Notes under the pieces: generated by a model
Told to the model about the DNA's origin: nothing
Databases searched by the model: none
What the model saw: only the letters and a program-made list of their open reading frames with translations
From: Polymyxa betae
Taxonomy: Eukaryota > Endomyxa > Phytomyxea > Plasmodiophorida > Plasmodiophoridae
Length of the DNA: 64,000 nucleotides
NCBI GenBank assembly: GCA_003693705.1
Contig: RBZT01000855.1
Location: 62,001 to 126,000 of the forward strand
Reading direction: 5' to 3'
Program-made: the position numbers and the translations under genes
Shown here: positions 23,301 to 34,091 of the stretch, piece by piece
Layout: each line of letters starts with the position of its first letter
Numbering within the stretch: the first letter of the stretch is position 1

Positions 23301-24023
23301 ATAGAAAATGTCAGCACTCACATCCTACTAATGCGAGAATTTCCTCTCGCTGGACCTGCAGAATCGATCACCACCACTATTTTTTGTCCAGACATACAGG
23401 TCGGTGGGCGCAATTGCCTGAAGATTTGCACTAAAAACGATGCCCAGGCGTTTGTAGTCGGATCGGATTCTGGAGATATTCGGCTATGGACCTTAGAAGG
23501 CTTGCCAATTGCTAGGTTCGGACAATTGGAGTCATGGCCCATCCGATCTACAGATAGCGAAAGTTCTGATTCGAAACCAGAATTTAAAATGCCTCAGGTT
23601 ACTTTACCAAACCAAGAATGCACAAACAGTTTACCACTGAGTCCCGCGAAAGAGCTGAAATTGACCTCAACCTATAGATCGAGTAATCCAAAAACACTCC
23701 AGCCGAAAGGCTTGCGAAGCGAAAGTTTCTTTACGGTGGAAGATCAAACACCAGGAGATAAATTATTTAACAACAACACGAAATTGGCCTTACCTATAGC
23801 AGCCAAACCTCCTACATCTATGCTGGAGGTAGCATTGATGGAGATGAAGGCATTGTTCTGCAATTCTGACACGAAACCTAATGCGTTATCAACTCCAGGA
23901 GCTCCTCATGTAAAAAGATCGGCATCAAGACAATCCATTGAAGCTATGGGTTCAAGGCAGCCTACATTCAGACATTTACTTACAACATCATCGATATCTA
24001 CAGAGTTATCTAAATTAAATTAG
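20326..24023 (+). CDS. EF-hand and WD40-repeat protein, WDR49/WDR64-like
   Basis: Begins MSSRPSLHAEWRQMVAARSL with a charged coiled stretch. It then has an EF-hand-like pair; after splicing, the loop DANADGSIEWDEV is a good calcium-binding site. A long run of WD40 repeats follows: GIYGLSQCQQNRLLVSIAYD, HHSDVVDVIVNEKHNQMLTA, VDERVCLWDIFTGV, GKRLLTAAQNGTVKMWNF and VVGSDSGDIRLWTLEGL. The tail is serine-rich and low complexity. EF-hands followed by one or two WD40 propellers is the layout of WDR49, WDR64 and Drosophila WDY, a group associated with cilia and sperm. At least seven introns interrupt the gene, some with stop codons in the read-through frame. The ATG at 20326 is the first in its frame. 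Confidence 0.72.
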
Positions 24024-24295
24024 TGTTTCCCGTAACGACTGTTCCAGCGATTGGATTTCGATATATTTGAAGACTTGATTGATGAATTAAAATTTACCCT
24101 TTTCGAAGGTCGATCAAGCAGACATTATGTTTGGATTCCGACGAAGTCTACTCAAGATTCCCCTCTTGGAAATAGGAAAGAAATGAATCGACAAGTGTCA
24201 ACGAAACGAAACAGTTAAGTGGAGAAACAGTCATATTTGAAACCAATGGCTCGGAACAGGATTCATTGGTTTCAGGCGAATTCCACTCACGAGGA

Positions 24296-25960
24296 ATGCG
24301 CATTAAGGCAAATCTGTTAGGCAGGGTATTACGCTTTCCGAGACGATTACCATCGTCCACGTCGTTTATGAGTCTACAAGCTCGCGCCTTAGACCCTTTA
24401 GTGGAACTTGAGCAGATTGGCAGCGCAGTGATTCCATTCGAGCGTTTCAAGGCCGATCAATATGCCATCCTAAGAGAAGCTATTGGCTCAGCTCAGGTCG
24501 TTTTGCTCGGCGAAGAGACGCACGGAACTGAAGAGTTCTATCGAATCCGTGCTGACATTTGCAAAGCGCTAATTGAGCGCGAAGGCTTCTCGGCAGTACT
24601 ATGTGAAGGTGAGGCGACTGACTTAGGGTTTTAGGGTTTATTTGACGTCTGCCCACAGCCGATTTCCCAGCGTTCTACGAGCTCAATCGGTATATCGGAG
24701 CAGCACCACTAGCCCGCTGTACACGCGGGAAATCCACGAAATCCGGTCCCAGTACGACCGAGGAAGCCATGGAGAAACTCAAAACCCGGTTCCCGGTCTG
24801 GATGTGGAGAAACGAAGCGTTCCATGAGTTCGTCGGTTGGCTGAAAGAACACAACCAGAATCGAGGACGCGAGGAGAGATCGCTTGTTCACCTGAATGGC
24901 CTCGACATCTATTCAATGTTCGAGTCAGCTGATGAAGTGATTAAGTATTTAGAGCAGGTCGATGACAATCTGGCAGCCGAGGCCAGAAAGCGTTACGAGA
25001 CGCTTGGTACGTTCCGTCCCGAGGCGGCCGACTACTGTCGAGCCATTTTTCAGGGCAAAATCTCAAGCCAGGCGCCGCAAGTCGCCTCGATGTTGGCGTC
25101 GTTGAACGCGATGAGCATGGAATTGAGCGGGATGGAAGGAGACGGCGACGAATTCTTCAACGCTGTCGAGGTAAGAACCGACGTCGGCAGCTCAGGCATT
25201 GCCTTACCAGCAGCAGAACGCTCGCGTTGTCGGCGCCGCCGAGGAGTACTATCGCAAGAGCTACATGGGCGGCAACGTGACCTGGAACATTCGTGACGAC
25301 GCCATGGTCAAGATGATCGAACACATGATCGACTTCCAAGAACGGAAATGCAAGTCGATGGGGATCTCGCAGCGCCCTCGGGTCCTGGTCTGGGCCCATA
25401 ACAGCCATGTCGGCGACGCCCTCGCCACCGAACATCATGAACGGCGCCAGTTCAACGTCGGCCGTCTGGTCCGAGCCAAGTACGGCTACGACAACTCGTT
25501 CATTGTCGGCTTCTCGACGTTTTCGGGGACGGTCCGAGCCGCTCGATCCTGGAACGGCCGCGATTATCTCATGGATCTGAACGAATCATTGCCGGGTAGT
25601 ACTGGCCATCTGTTCCATCGTGTCGCGAAACAGTTGAATATGCCGGATCTGGCAGTTGTTACGAGAACGAACAGCTCCCGGGGTTTGACGAGTGAACAGC
25701 TCGCGTGTCGTCAGGTACTGAACGCTCAACGACTGGAGAGATTCGTCGGCGTCCAGTATATCAAACGAACCGAACGTCAATCACACTATTCATACTGCAG
25801 CATTGGCGAACAGTTTGATACCATCATCCATATCGATAAGACATCAGCCGTCAAGGTGTTACAGCAATCACGATCGACGTCACCACGACCGGGTACGATC
25901 GACTATCGCAAATTTGAAAATTTCGACGAGAGCGCTGGCAGCGAGGAAGATTGCATCTAG
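24296..25960 (+). CDS. Erythromycin-esterase-like hydrolase
   Basis: Homologue of the bacterial EreA/EreB family. Conserved active-site blocks are present: VVLLGEETHGTEEFYRIRAD near the N-terminus (E and H residues), FPVWMWRNEAFHEFVGWLKE, LNGLDIYSMFESADEVIKYL, and VLVWAHNSHVGDA with the second catalytic histidine, then SFIVGFSTFSGTVRAA. Two introns are seen, at about 24608-24656 (containing telomere-like repeats) and about 25171-25202. From ATG 24296 the first 26 residues are basic and lack acidic residues (MRIKANLLGRVLRFPRRLPS), which looks like a mitochondrial presequence; an internal ATG at 24368 could give a cytosolic form. The family hydrolyses macrolide lactones in bacteria. The eukaryotic role is unknown, and descent from a bacterial gene is likely but not shown here. 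The C-terminus is an acidic serine-rich tail. Confidence 0.85.
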
Positions 25961-26456
25961 CAAGTCAGGCATTCATTCACTCCAAGATTTGAACTTGCCT
26001 TTCTCCATTCTAGTAAAATGATTCTGATTGAGCCAAACAGAAGTTCTTAGCACCCGCCTTCCCAACCAGCCAGTTTCCATCTGATGTTCGATAAGCCCCT
26101 TTATTAATAAGTTGGGGTCGCATTATAAGCCCCATCTTAAGAGCGCAATAAATTCCCGTCAGCTGTTTGGCTTTGAGAGAACGATAGTGACACTTCTTTG
26201 TGGACTGTGTAGTAAGACCCCATCACCCCATCCGGGCGAAGACGGACCCCATTGTGTGGGGAGCGACTGTAACACTGAACTGCAGAGTTTCCACTCTACT
26301 TTTACCAGTCAGTTTGAACTGCGGCTGGCAGAAGAGGGATTGCTGGGGTGCTGGGGTGCTGGGGTGTGCTTATTTTACACCCCCAACAACGCTTAGACTG
26401 ATATTATAGCGGCTTCTGTACAGCTGTGTCTCTGTCATTGTCACTATTAAGCGAAG
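25961..26456. repeat. Intergenic region with C/G-rich dispersed element and 9-bp tandem repeat
   Basis: Bases 26211-26275 contain CCCCATCACCCCATCC and similar C-runs related to blocks near 12032, 30768 and 41770. Bases 26341-26366 hold about three direct copies of the 9-mer GCTGGGGTG. Short open frames here are not credible genes because they consist of the repeats. The promoter of PAN3 should be in the right-hand part. Confidence 0.45.
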
Positions 26457-28192
26457 ATGTCGCGAACGGCGCCGGCGGGACAGCCCCGGACTCCTAGTGC
26501 GGCCCGGGAATTGGTAAACGCGATGCCGTTCTTCCCAAGGACAGCTGCAACGGCCGTCCCGGTTGGCGGCCAGGCTCCAGGGCCCGGGTCTCGTCAAGTC
26601 GGTATCGTTAGGTTCGTGCTCAGCATTGCTGACGTTGTCGTCAGGTGACATCGTACCAGGAGACGTTTCGAAAACAAAGACGACCTCGTCGACCGCCACA
26701 GCCGCTTTTTATGAGCGAATCTATCTATAATCAGTTACAGAATAGAAATAAGCTGCTTCAGCAGAGGCTTGACGCCATTGATGAGCGATATGGTCACGAG
26801 ATTCCGATACTAATTCATCGCAACAGATTTCATTCGCTATATCCACTCGATGATCCAGATCAGACGTCAACTTCAAAAATGTTTTTTGGCTTTCCGACGT
26901 CCGTTTATAAAGCCACACGCTCAAAAACCAATGATTGTGTTTGTCTTCTGCGATTGCAAGGCTGTCTCGTAGCGAATGACGTCTCGAGTTCGACCCTGGA
27001 GCCGTGGATTCGTTTACGAGGGCATCCCAACCTAGTCGGTGTACAAGAAGTGTTTTCATGTAAAGATTTCGGTGGTGCTGGCGATCTTTGCTTTGTTTAC
27101 GACTATTATCCTGGCGCTGTCAGTCTGTTTCATCGCTATCTGCGAGACGGCATCGAGGCATCTCCGGATTTAATCTGGTCCATTATCTGCCAGCTGGTCT
27201 CCGCGCTTTCTAGCGTTCATGCTGCTGGTCTGGCCTGCCGTATTATTGATGCCAGGCGAATTTTACTGCCTACAAAAGGTACATCCCGGATACGAATCAA
27301 TTTCTGCGGTGTGAAAGACATTGTTCGATTTGGGGCATTGTCTTCTATCGAAGAATCTCAGTCTCATGATATCGTGGCCATTGGACTGATGATACTCCAT
27401 TTGATTATGAAGCAACCTTTTGATGAAGTCTCTGCCGCTTCTGCGATCGCTTTTGTCGATGGCCAATTCTCGCAAGAAATCGCCTCGGTTTTGCATCTCA
27501 TGATTCTTCATCTCGATTCTGCTGGTAAAAGGCCTACCATCTATGATGTATCGCAGACTATCCATCATCGTCTCGTTCGCGAACTTCAATATGCGTATAG
27601 CGAATCAGACAGTCTTTATGTTGACCTTGCTGCTGAAGCTCAAAACGGGAGATTGGTCCGGTTGCTGTCCAAATTGCTGTTCATCAATGAACGTCCCGAA
27701 TTCGACAATGATCCTCAATGTTGTAACGATTGGCTCGTTGCCGCTGGGATGTTAAACTTGGCTAGGGTCCGAACATGGTGATCGGTATCCTATCAAACTG
27801 TTCCGTGATCTCGTCTTCCATCAGGTCAGTGAACTCCAAATCGCTATGAGTGTCGAAGTTTTCCAGGCGATCTGTGTTTTTAGGTCGATAGCAACGGAAA
27901 TCCCGTTATCAATTTAGCCCAGGTCATTCACTGGTTGAACAAACTCGATGCTGGCGTCCCTGAAAAGATGATGCTGTCAAGTCGAGATCTGTCCTCTCTG
28001 GTGGTTTTGGGATATGACGATCTCAAGCGATTTATAGACACCGCATTCACTGAATTGCTGACAAAGAAGAAGCTGCCAGATCTTACTCGAACAGGATCGG
28101 CAACATTCAATCATCGAGCAGCATCGTCATCTACTGACTCCCCAGCGATGACCAGGCTGAACGTTAATGCTCCAGATTTCATTCTAAATTAA
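26457..28192 (+). CDS. PAN3: PAN3, pseudokinase subunit of the PAN2-PAN3 deadenylase
   Basis: PAN3 recruits the PAN2 nuclease to poly(A) tails and starts mRNA deadenylation. A proline/alanine-rich N-terminus (MSRTAPAGQPRTPSAAREL) is joined by an intron to a conserved segment QETFRKQRRPRRPPQPLFMS. The pseudokinase domain follows: TSVYKATRSKTNDCVCLLRL, HPNLVGVQEVFSCKDFG, LCFVYDYYPGAVSL and IWSIICQLVSALSSVHAAGL. The C-terminal coiled coil and knob domain (LLSKLLFINERPEFDNDPQ, GDRYPIKLFRDLVFHQVD, WLNKLDAGVPEKMMLSSRD) are the most diagnostic part. Four introns keep frame; the one after DPQ restores the W-S-E-x-GDRY motif. No N-terminal CCCH zinc finger is visible, though one exists in some PAN3 forms. 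Confidence 0.93.
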
Positions 28193-28217
28193 AACTACGT
28201 AATCAGCATCGAATTGC

Positions 28218-29116
28218 TCACTTTTTATGTCTACGTCTTTGATTGAAGTGCTGCCGTTCACGAACCTTAGCGACCGAATAGAAATCGCCGTCAATGACAG
28301 ATTCCAGCACACGCCATTTGATCTTTCGTTCATGGTCTGCCCAGACCAGATCCTGCTGTTCATACGCTTTCCTTTTATCCTTATCTTTGTTAACTTGGTT
28401 TAGATATCTTGAAGCCCAACCTCGAGATGTTGCCCAATCCACCATTTCGAACGCCCGCTGCTCTTTATTGTACCTCTTCAGTTCTGATACAATCTCATCA
28501 TAGTTCAAGGGGGGAGCTGCCTTACACACACAATCAGTTAAGTGCAACCAATGAGATTATACAGAAATGACATACTGAATTGCCCAATGGGATTTCAAGT
28601 AATTCCAATGTCTGTTTCAGTTCGTTTAGACTGAGACATTTATCGGTGCAGATCGTGACCATTTTCTTGTCGGATTTCTTTTCGCGAGCTGTAGAGGGCG
28701 GTCCCTTGGCGGTTCTATCCACTTTAATGGACATCTGACCTCGGGCGTTATTGCTCCTATATTTCATCGCCGCTAGTCGCCGCTGAACGTCCGCCAACGT
28801 CAGCTGATTGGACCGCGGGCCTTTGGAAGTCGTGGGCGCAGAGGAAGCAACCGATTCTGGACGAAGATGATTAGCAGGGAATCTGGGCGCTTGTCGATCT
28901 AACAGGCGTCCATCTCAGCGAAGGATATGTGATTGGGAGGTATGATGAACCTATAGTATGAGGTGATGTGTGAATATGACATGTTCCTGGTCTGGTACGA
29001 TTCCAATCAACATTGTTAAATATACATTGTGGACATGATCGGATGGGACGCCACGATCCCTGACGTAATTCCTCCACGATATCCTCGCATATGTGATCGC
29101 TGTAATACTCGGACAT
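28218..29116 (-). CDS. Unrecognised charged helical protein
   Basis: Exons from the 5' side: a possible first exon MSEYYSDHICEDIVEELRQG; a central exon DGRLLDRQAPRFPANHLRPE, ADVQRRLAAMKYRSNNARG and LNELKQTLELLEIPLGNS; and, after an intron of about 55 bp, a C-terminal exon NYDEIVSELKRYNKEQRAFE, WATSRGWASRYLNQ and a basic tail QHFNQRRRHKK. The last intron keeps frame. The join between first and central exons needs an intron of about 155 bp and is less certain. The protein is lysine/arginine-rich and could be nuclear, but I do not recognise a family. It is convergent with PAN3 (26 bp apart) and divergent from the NOXRED1-like gene. Confidence 0.5.
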
Positions 29117-29191
29117 GCTGGACCACGAGCGAAATCACGACGACGGATCGCAACGAAAAGATCATGCAACGGTACTGCTGATTTCAAGTCC

Positions 29192-30426
29192 ATGTCCGTC
29201 CAGCAATCGTCGTTTGCGACGCCGACGATGGACGTACTGGCCCAGCAGGCAGAATTGGAACCGATCGAGCAGGAGGCGGCGTCCGGCTTCGATATGCTGG
29301 AGCCGTTATTCACGAACCTGGATGCCACTAGCGCTTTCCGACCTGGGATCGTTCACGACGACTCCGAGCTCAGCGACAGTTCCTCGGAATCGGGACCTGC
29401 ACATGACGCCCATAACGTCGAGCACCGCCCGCTCAACACTACATCGGTATCTGTGGCCCAGCAGAAACTCCACATCGACTTGGCCAAATTCGCATCCAGC
29501 TCGGATATCGCGGAAGCTGTGTCCCGGTATCGGCGCTGCCGAGCCGACATCGTCAGGTTCGTCGCCGCCCCGGGCCAGTAGGTCACCGAAGCTCTCAGAC
29601 TGACAAACCTGGATGCGGTTCAGGCAGGTGCTGGCCGTGAGCGTGGTCCTCGTTGAGCAATGGCACAAGTTAACGCAGGAGGGCACCTCGCCATTCCGTT
29701 TGGGCCTGATTGGGGCCGGGACCATCGGCCGAGCCCTGCTTCGTGGCCTGATCGATTCAGGTCCGTCCGGGGGGTCAGCACGACCTCCACCCGACTCAGA
29801 TCTAACAGCGAGCCATATAGGACTCCGATCGGGTCAGATCCTGGTCTCGACTCGGCGTCCGGAAACGGTAGGAGCGGCAGTCCCGGCGTGCACCGATAAC
29901 GGGCGAGTACGTCGTTGAAACAGGGCCGGCAGCAAACCCTAAACCCTAGCGTGCAGGTATTCGATCAATGTGACCTGGTCCTGGTCTGCGTCCTTCCCAA
30001 CCAGCTGGGTGCGGTCGCCGCCGACTACCGGGCCTGTACGGCGCCGCGTGCTCTGCTGGCTGTATTGTCATCATCGGTGCCGCTCGGTAAACTGCAGTCC
30101 ATGTTCGGACGTGAGACGATTCTGCATCTGGCCGCGGTCTTGCCGGTTTTATTTCTCATCCCCGTTTTGTTCTGTTTTGCAGTTGGGAATATATTGCTGA
30201 CGATTGAGTGCTGTTTATGTACAGGTGAATAAGAAGGCGAACTATTATGAAGACCTTGCAGCAAATATACAAACACAACTGATTCAAAGATCTGCAGACC
30301 GATTAAACGACTCAATTATCAAGTATTTATCACATTGTCATTGCTGCTGATCTCAATGTTGGTTGTAGACGTACTGCCGATATTCATGACCGTATATTGA
30401 TTCGAATCCGAGGCCTAGGAGATTGA
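29192..30426 (+). CDS. NOXRED1-like NADP-dependent oxidoreductase (ProC/P5CR-related)
   Basis: The N-terminal half is acidic and family-specific (MDVLAQQAELEPIEQEAASG ... IAEAVSRYRRCRADIV). It is followed by LAVSVVLVEQWHKLTQEG and a Rossmann motif FRLGLIGAGTIGRALLRGLI. Then come ILVSTRRPET, FDQCDLVLVCVLPNQLGAV and the strand LLAVLSSSVPLGKLQSMFG. The S-T-R-R-P-E-T after strand 2, with two arginines for NADP phosphate, and the C-D-L-V-L-V-C-x-L-P-x-Q block match NADP-dependent oxidoreductase domain-containing protein 1, a relative of pyrroline-5-carboxylate reductase. Downstream only about 45 codons can be found (NKKANYYEDLAANIQTQL ... RGLGD), so the usual C-terminal dimerisation domain seems missing. 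One intron (about 29870-29957) contains a telomere-like repeat. The substrate is unknown for the whole family. Confidence 0.65.
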
Positions 30427-30730
30427 TTTTTTAAAGGTGATCAATTGGACCTGGAATTTTGTCTCAGGAGTTTATAAACGGGAGATCCGTTTAATATCTA
30501 TCCTCCGCCAGGTTTAACACATAATAAATGAAGTCATATCTGAAAGCTTGGCTTTCATAATCTGCCAGATGAGTTCGGTTGAGGTTGTTCTGCTGCAAAA
30601 AATTTCGTTCAGTCCAACAATTGTAACTTCAATGAATCGGCGTGGTATCGTTTGAAATAAAAATCAGCAAGAAGCTCAACATAACTCGAATTTTCGTAAT
30701 GACGACGACAATTTGATTATAGGAAGATTA
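30427..30730. other. Intergenic, nothing recognised
   Basis: About 300 bp, AT-rich, between the NOXRED1-like gene and the coiled-coil gene on the same strand. It should hold the terminator of the first and the promoter of the second. No exon or repeat stands out. Confidence 0.4.
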
Positions 30731-31453
30731 ATGGCACAAACAGAAACTCAGAAGAGGGTAATGAGATGGGGCGATGGGGCAGCCCCCTGCGGTGTCATTC
30801 CATCCATCATATGGCGCCACCCATCATTCAGGCCCGACGTCAGCTACTGCAGAACATCAAGACCATTCGAAAGACATACTATGAGGAATGGCGACAGGCA
30901 GAACAGGTTCGCCAACAGGCCCGCGAGGCGGTCCTGGCTCGCCAGAGCCAGCAGCGCGTCGCTCGCATTCAGAAACGCACTGCTGAGCATCAGGCGTGGT
31001 TGAAGGAGTTCGAACATCGCGAAGCCGAACGTAAACGAGTCAAAGCACAGATCGCTGCTGATACATGGAAGCGAACCGCTGCTAATGTATTCGCTCTCGA
31101 TCCAGTTAAAAAGGCGATGCTAACTGAGTGTGTTTTAGAATGAAATTCGGAGATCGGTGCGGGCGAAGACCATTGTAGCCCCATTGAAAGAATCACTTGC
31201 CCATCTGATCGATTCAACGAATTTGGCACAACGCATCACACCTCAGCTGGTTCTACAGCGTAGCAAACTTCGTGGTCTTCCTGATATCGATATCTGCCAC
31301 CAGGATGAACTTCTAATGAAATACCTCTGCGATCCTCTGGATCCCCATCTGGTCCATTTCCAGAAAGAATACCTGCCTGCCAGTACCGGCATGTTTTCAC
31401 AATTATCAAGAGATTTCGTGAAATCCAATAATTCTTCTGCCGCTGCTAAATAG
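30731..31453 (+). CDS. Basic coiled-coil protein, function unknown
   Basis: Starts MAQTETQKR. An intron of about 70 bp follows, which carries a G/C-rich ATGGGGCGATGGGGCAGCCC block. The next exon begins ARRQLLQNIKTIRKTYYEEW and continues as an arginine/glutamate-rich helix (EQVRQQAREAVLARQSQQRV, EFEHREAERKRVKAQIAADT). After a short second intron near 31127 the protein has LKESLAHLIDSTNLAQRI and a C-terminal part with LMKYLCDPLDPHLVHFQKEY. The long basic helix is of the kind seen in small mitochondrial ribosomal proteins and splicing factors, but no motif decides this. About 210 residues. No signal peptide or membrane segment. Confidence 0.6.
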
Positions 31454-31602
31454 AAGTACAGTTATTCGCCAACTTTACATCAATAATGACTGTCTACACA
31501 TAAAGCTGAGAATATGCTGAGAAATCAGGGATTGTCCTCGTAGCATCATGACAACGACATTGTTGAAATTGTTCATTGGCGGGCATATAACATTCGGTAT
31601 TG

Positions 31603-32795
31603 CTATAGAGAATGATCGGAGTCCCAATCTTGATTGCAGACAGCTGCATTCTTTCGAAGTTTCAGCGCATGCAGAGATTCTCGTTCGAACGCGGTGATGG
31701 CTTCATCGCAATCGCCTTTGATTCGCAGCGCCTGAGCGCGATCTCTAATAGCCAGCTCGAAGTTGCCCAACTGCTCGAAACAGAACGCCCTTTCCATTAA
31801 GACACTGCAATCGTCCGGATTTAGTCGATAGGATTTGGTCAGATCGGTGATGGCATCGTCCCAGAGCTCTAACGAGATATTCGCCTTGGCTCGCATCAGA
31901 TAGGCGTCAATGCCACCGCCTCGCTCGACGGCTTCATTCGCATCTATCAACGACTCGGTTGGGCGATCATCAGCTAGCAAGACTTGGGCGCGAGCCAGGA
32001 ACGGCTCCGGGCAGCCCATTGGCGGCACCGCCGAGATCGCCTGGCCGCACGATCGGGATGCTCGTTGATGGCGACCAAACGCCGAGTGCACCACGCCTAG
32101 CTGGGCCAGCGCTAACGGGTTGCCGGGCTCCAGCTCGACGGCGGCATTGGCGTCATCGAGCGCCTCTTTAAGCTTCTTGACGTTTAAATAGACAGCAGAT
32201 CGCTTTAAACGGGCGTCTACAGATCTGGGGCGCAGCCCGAGAGCATCAGTGAGATCTCTCACAGCCTTGTCGAAATCGCTTCTGGCTTTATGAACAGAGG
32301 CCCTCCCCAACAGGACCCGAACTTTGAGATCTTCGTCGCAGTTCGCCACGGTCAGACATCTTCACACGGAAACAGTCAGCAACGAGAGCAAAACACGTAA
32401 AAGGATCCGAACTCGGTGAAATCGGCAACGGCATCGTCGATGTTTCGGATTTTGAGAAAGGCTTCAGCTCGAGAAAGGCGTGCCTGAGCGAATTTGGGGT
32501 CCAGCGTTATCGCCCTGGAAAACCAGCTGATGGCTGTATCGTACAAGGCCACATTCGGGTCCATACAAGCTCGACCATTACGATATGCAGCTCGGGCATC
32601 GACATTGGCAGTGCCGAAAAGATCGACCGAAGCTGACCCTTCCAACCCCAGCGAAGGCATCAATGTTTGCAGCCCCAGACGAAAGCGACGGCGGGCTTCG
32701 GCCAAGCCATATGCAAGCTGGTTGCTGCAGCTCGAAATCCCTTGAACCCGCTCAGCCATGCGCCGGCCATAATTAGGGCGACCTGGCGACGACAT
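31603..32795 (-). CDS. TPR-repeat protein
   Basis: Two exons. The first (from ATG 32795) has MSSPGRPNYGRRMAERVQG and the start of a TPR array (ALYDTAISWFSRAITLDPKF AQARLSRAEAFLKIRNIDDA). The second continues with GRASVHKARSDFDKAVRDLT, LKEALDDANAAVELEPGNPL and LWDDAITDLTKSYRLNPDD. At least six TPR-like helix pairs are seen. The frame is kept only if the intron donor is the second of two adjacent GT steps (exon ...TTTTACGT, intron GTTTTG...GTGTGAAG, about 35 bp). The C-terminus is short and ends DWDSDHSL. TPR proteins act as scaffolds. The partner cannot be told, and the array is not clearly that of a named family such as TTC or STIP1. Confidence 0.78.
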
Positions 32796-33051
32796 GATGA
32801 TTCATGAGAAAGTCGAAATTTTTTTGGGATTTTTTGGGTGGCGCAAACCATCGGCCACCCAAGATATGGCCCCAATGAACCTTCGGACTACATCACTATA
32901 ATTTCGTTGAAGTTTTGACACGAAACAAAACAGCATTCAATCGGCCGTACCGATCTGATTCACTTTCCGCAGAGCGTCTCCGAAAACAGTTAATTCTGAT
33001 AAAATAAAGAATGGTTTTCGCTACATTTTACTTTGAAATATGTTGAGCTGA

Positions 33052-33613
33052 TGACAGATTCAGCAGCACAGCATGGCGTCGAACTTTACATGGATTGTGA
33101 TATGCAGGATGAGCTGCAAGAACATTCAACTAAGGGGCATACTGCCCTAGATCGAGGTCGTTCCATTTCAAGTCTTCGTCGCCTGATTCTGGCTTGCTAA
33201 GATCCAACCCTGCTGTAGTCTTATTCAGCAACCGTTCAGAACATTGTCAACACTATTTACGATGGTCATCACTAGGGATCGGATCAGAATCCAGACCAGG
33301 CGGCAGTTCAATTTCTACTCCGGATTTCAATCCCAAAACTCAACTATACCAGCAGCATGTGCCTACCGTCGTCAGACAGGACTTCGGTCATCCATTTCTG
33401 ATCAACTAGATCAAGAAGGATGTTTGGACGATGGACGCTCATAGAGAAGACGGCATCCATGATTGGAATTAAGACAAAGAGAGGATGTAACGCAAGAGGA
33501 CATGAAGATGCGCTACCCCCTTCTGTGTTAACGTTCGTTGTCTTTATTGGCATTTGTAAGATCGTCGTCTCTTCCACAGAATATACAGACCCGACGCTTA
33601 GAATAAGATTCTA
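33052..33613 (+). CDS. Possible gene, fragmentary
   Basis: An ATG at 33052 opens a 49-codon frame (MTDSAAQHGVELYMDCDMQD ... LRRLILAC). Further short open stretches follow (NPKTQLYQQHVPTVVRQDFG; ELRQREDVTQEDMKMRYPLL; a hydrophobic PPSVLTFVVFIGIC). Codon use looks like coding sequence in parts, and typical donor and acceptor strings occur, but I could not make a single consistent model. Family unknown. It may be a small gene with several introns or a decayed one. Confidence 0.25.
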
Positions 33614-33761
33614 ATTCAGCATTCGTCGCGAGAGCTGCAGGGACCTTATTGGGCAATCAGGCGATTGGGCGTCGAGATTCCTTAAAGTAGAATCGTTGGC
33701 ATATGATAGAAATGATCATATTGACTGAGCTACAGTTGTTTACAACTATCTATCCTTCAAG

Positions 33762-34062
33762 ATGATTCCCATTGAAGATATGACCCCGTATAACCCCCCT
33801 GTATCTCCATCGTTTTTCATGCCGCTTTTCATTCTTCTGTTGGGTATCGGAATCTCACATCTAGCCTGGTTTTTCGTGTATGTTTACAGAAAATTCGTGT
33901 GGAGACGTTTTTTGTGATATTTACAATGCATGCAGATATGAGACAACTGTTAAGAAGAGCAAGCGATCATTTCTAAAAGAGCTACGTCTGGCGATCGTTT
34001 CGTCCACTAGCTTGAGTCTGGGAACACTCTTCCTGTTCCTCTATTTCGGTGTTTGGCTGTAG
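33762..34062 (+). CDS. TMEM258: TMEM258/OST5, oligosaccharyltransferase subunit
   Basis: Small two-pass ER membrane subunit of the N-glycosylation oligosaccharyltransferase. Two exons are joined by a 58-bp intron (33878-33935). Helix 1 is FFMPLFILLLGIGISHLAWF, with the conserved start Y-N-P-P-V-S-P and the end AWFFVYE. A basic loop leads to SFLKELRLAIVSSTSLSL, and the second helix ends LFLFLYFGVWL. Length (about 80 aa), the N-P-V-x-P motif, A-W-F-F-V-Y-E and the K-E-L block all match TMEM258/OST5. It is convergent with KTI12, with only 29 bp between the two stop codons. Confidence 0.9.
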
Positions 34063-34091
34063 CTTTAAAATAAACAAGATAATCTCAACGA

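Noticed and set aside
26112-26409. Short open frames in the repeat-rich spacer before PAN3
   Set aside because: They translate the C-rich and tandem repeats and have no family features.
29115-29603. 162-codon arginine/serine-rich frame overlapping the NOXRED1-like N-terminus
   Set aside because: The overlapping frame beginning at 29192 has acidic, family-like sequence and continues across a good intron into the Rossmann fold.
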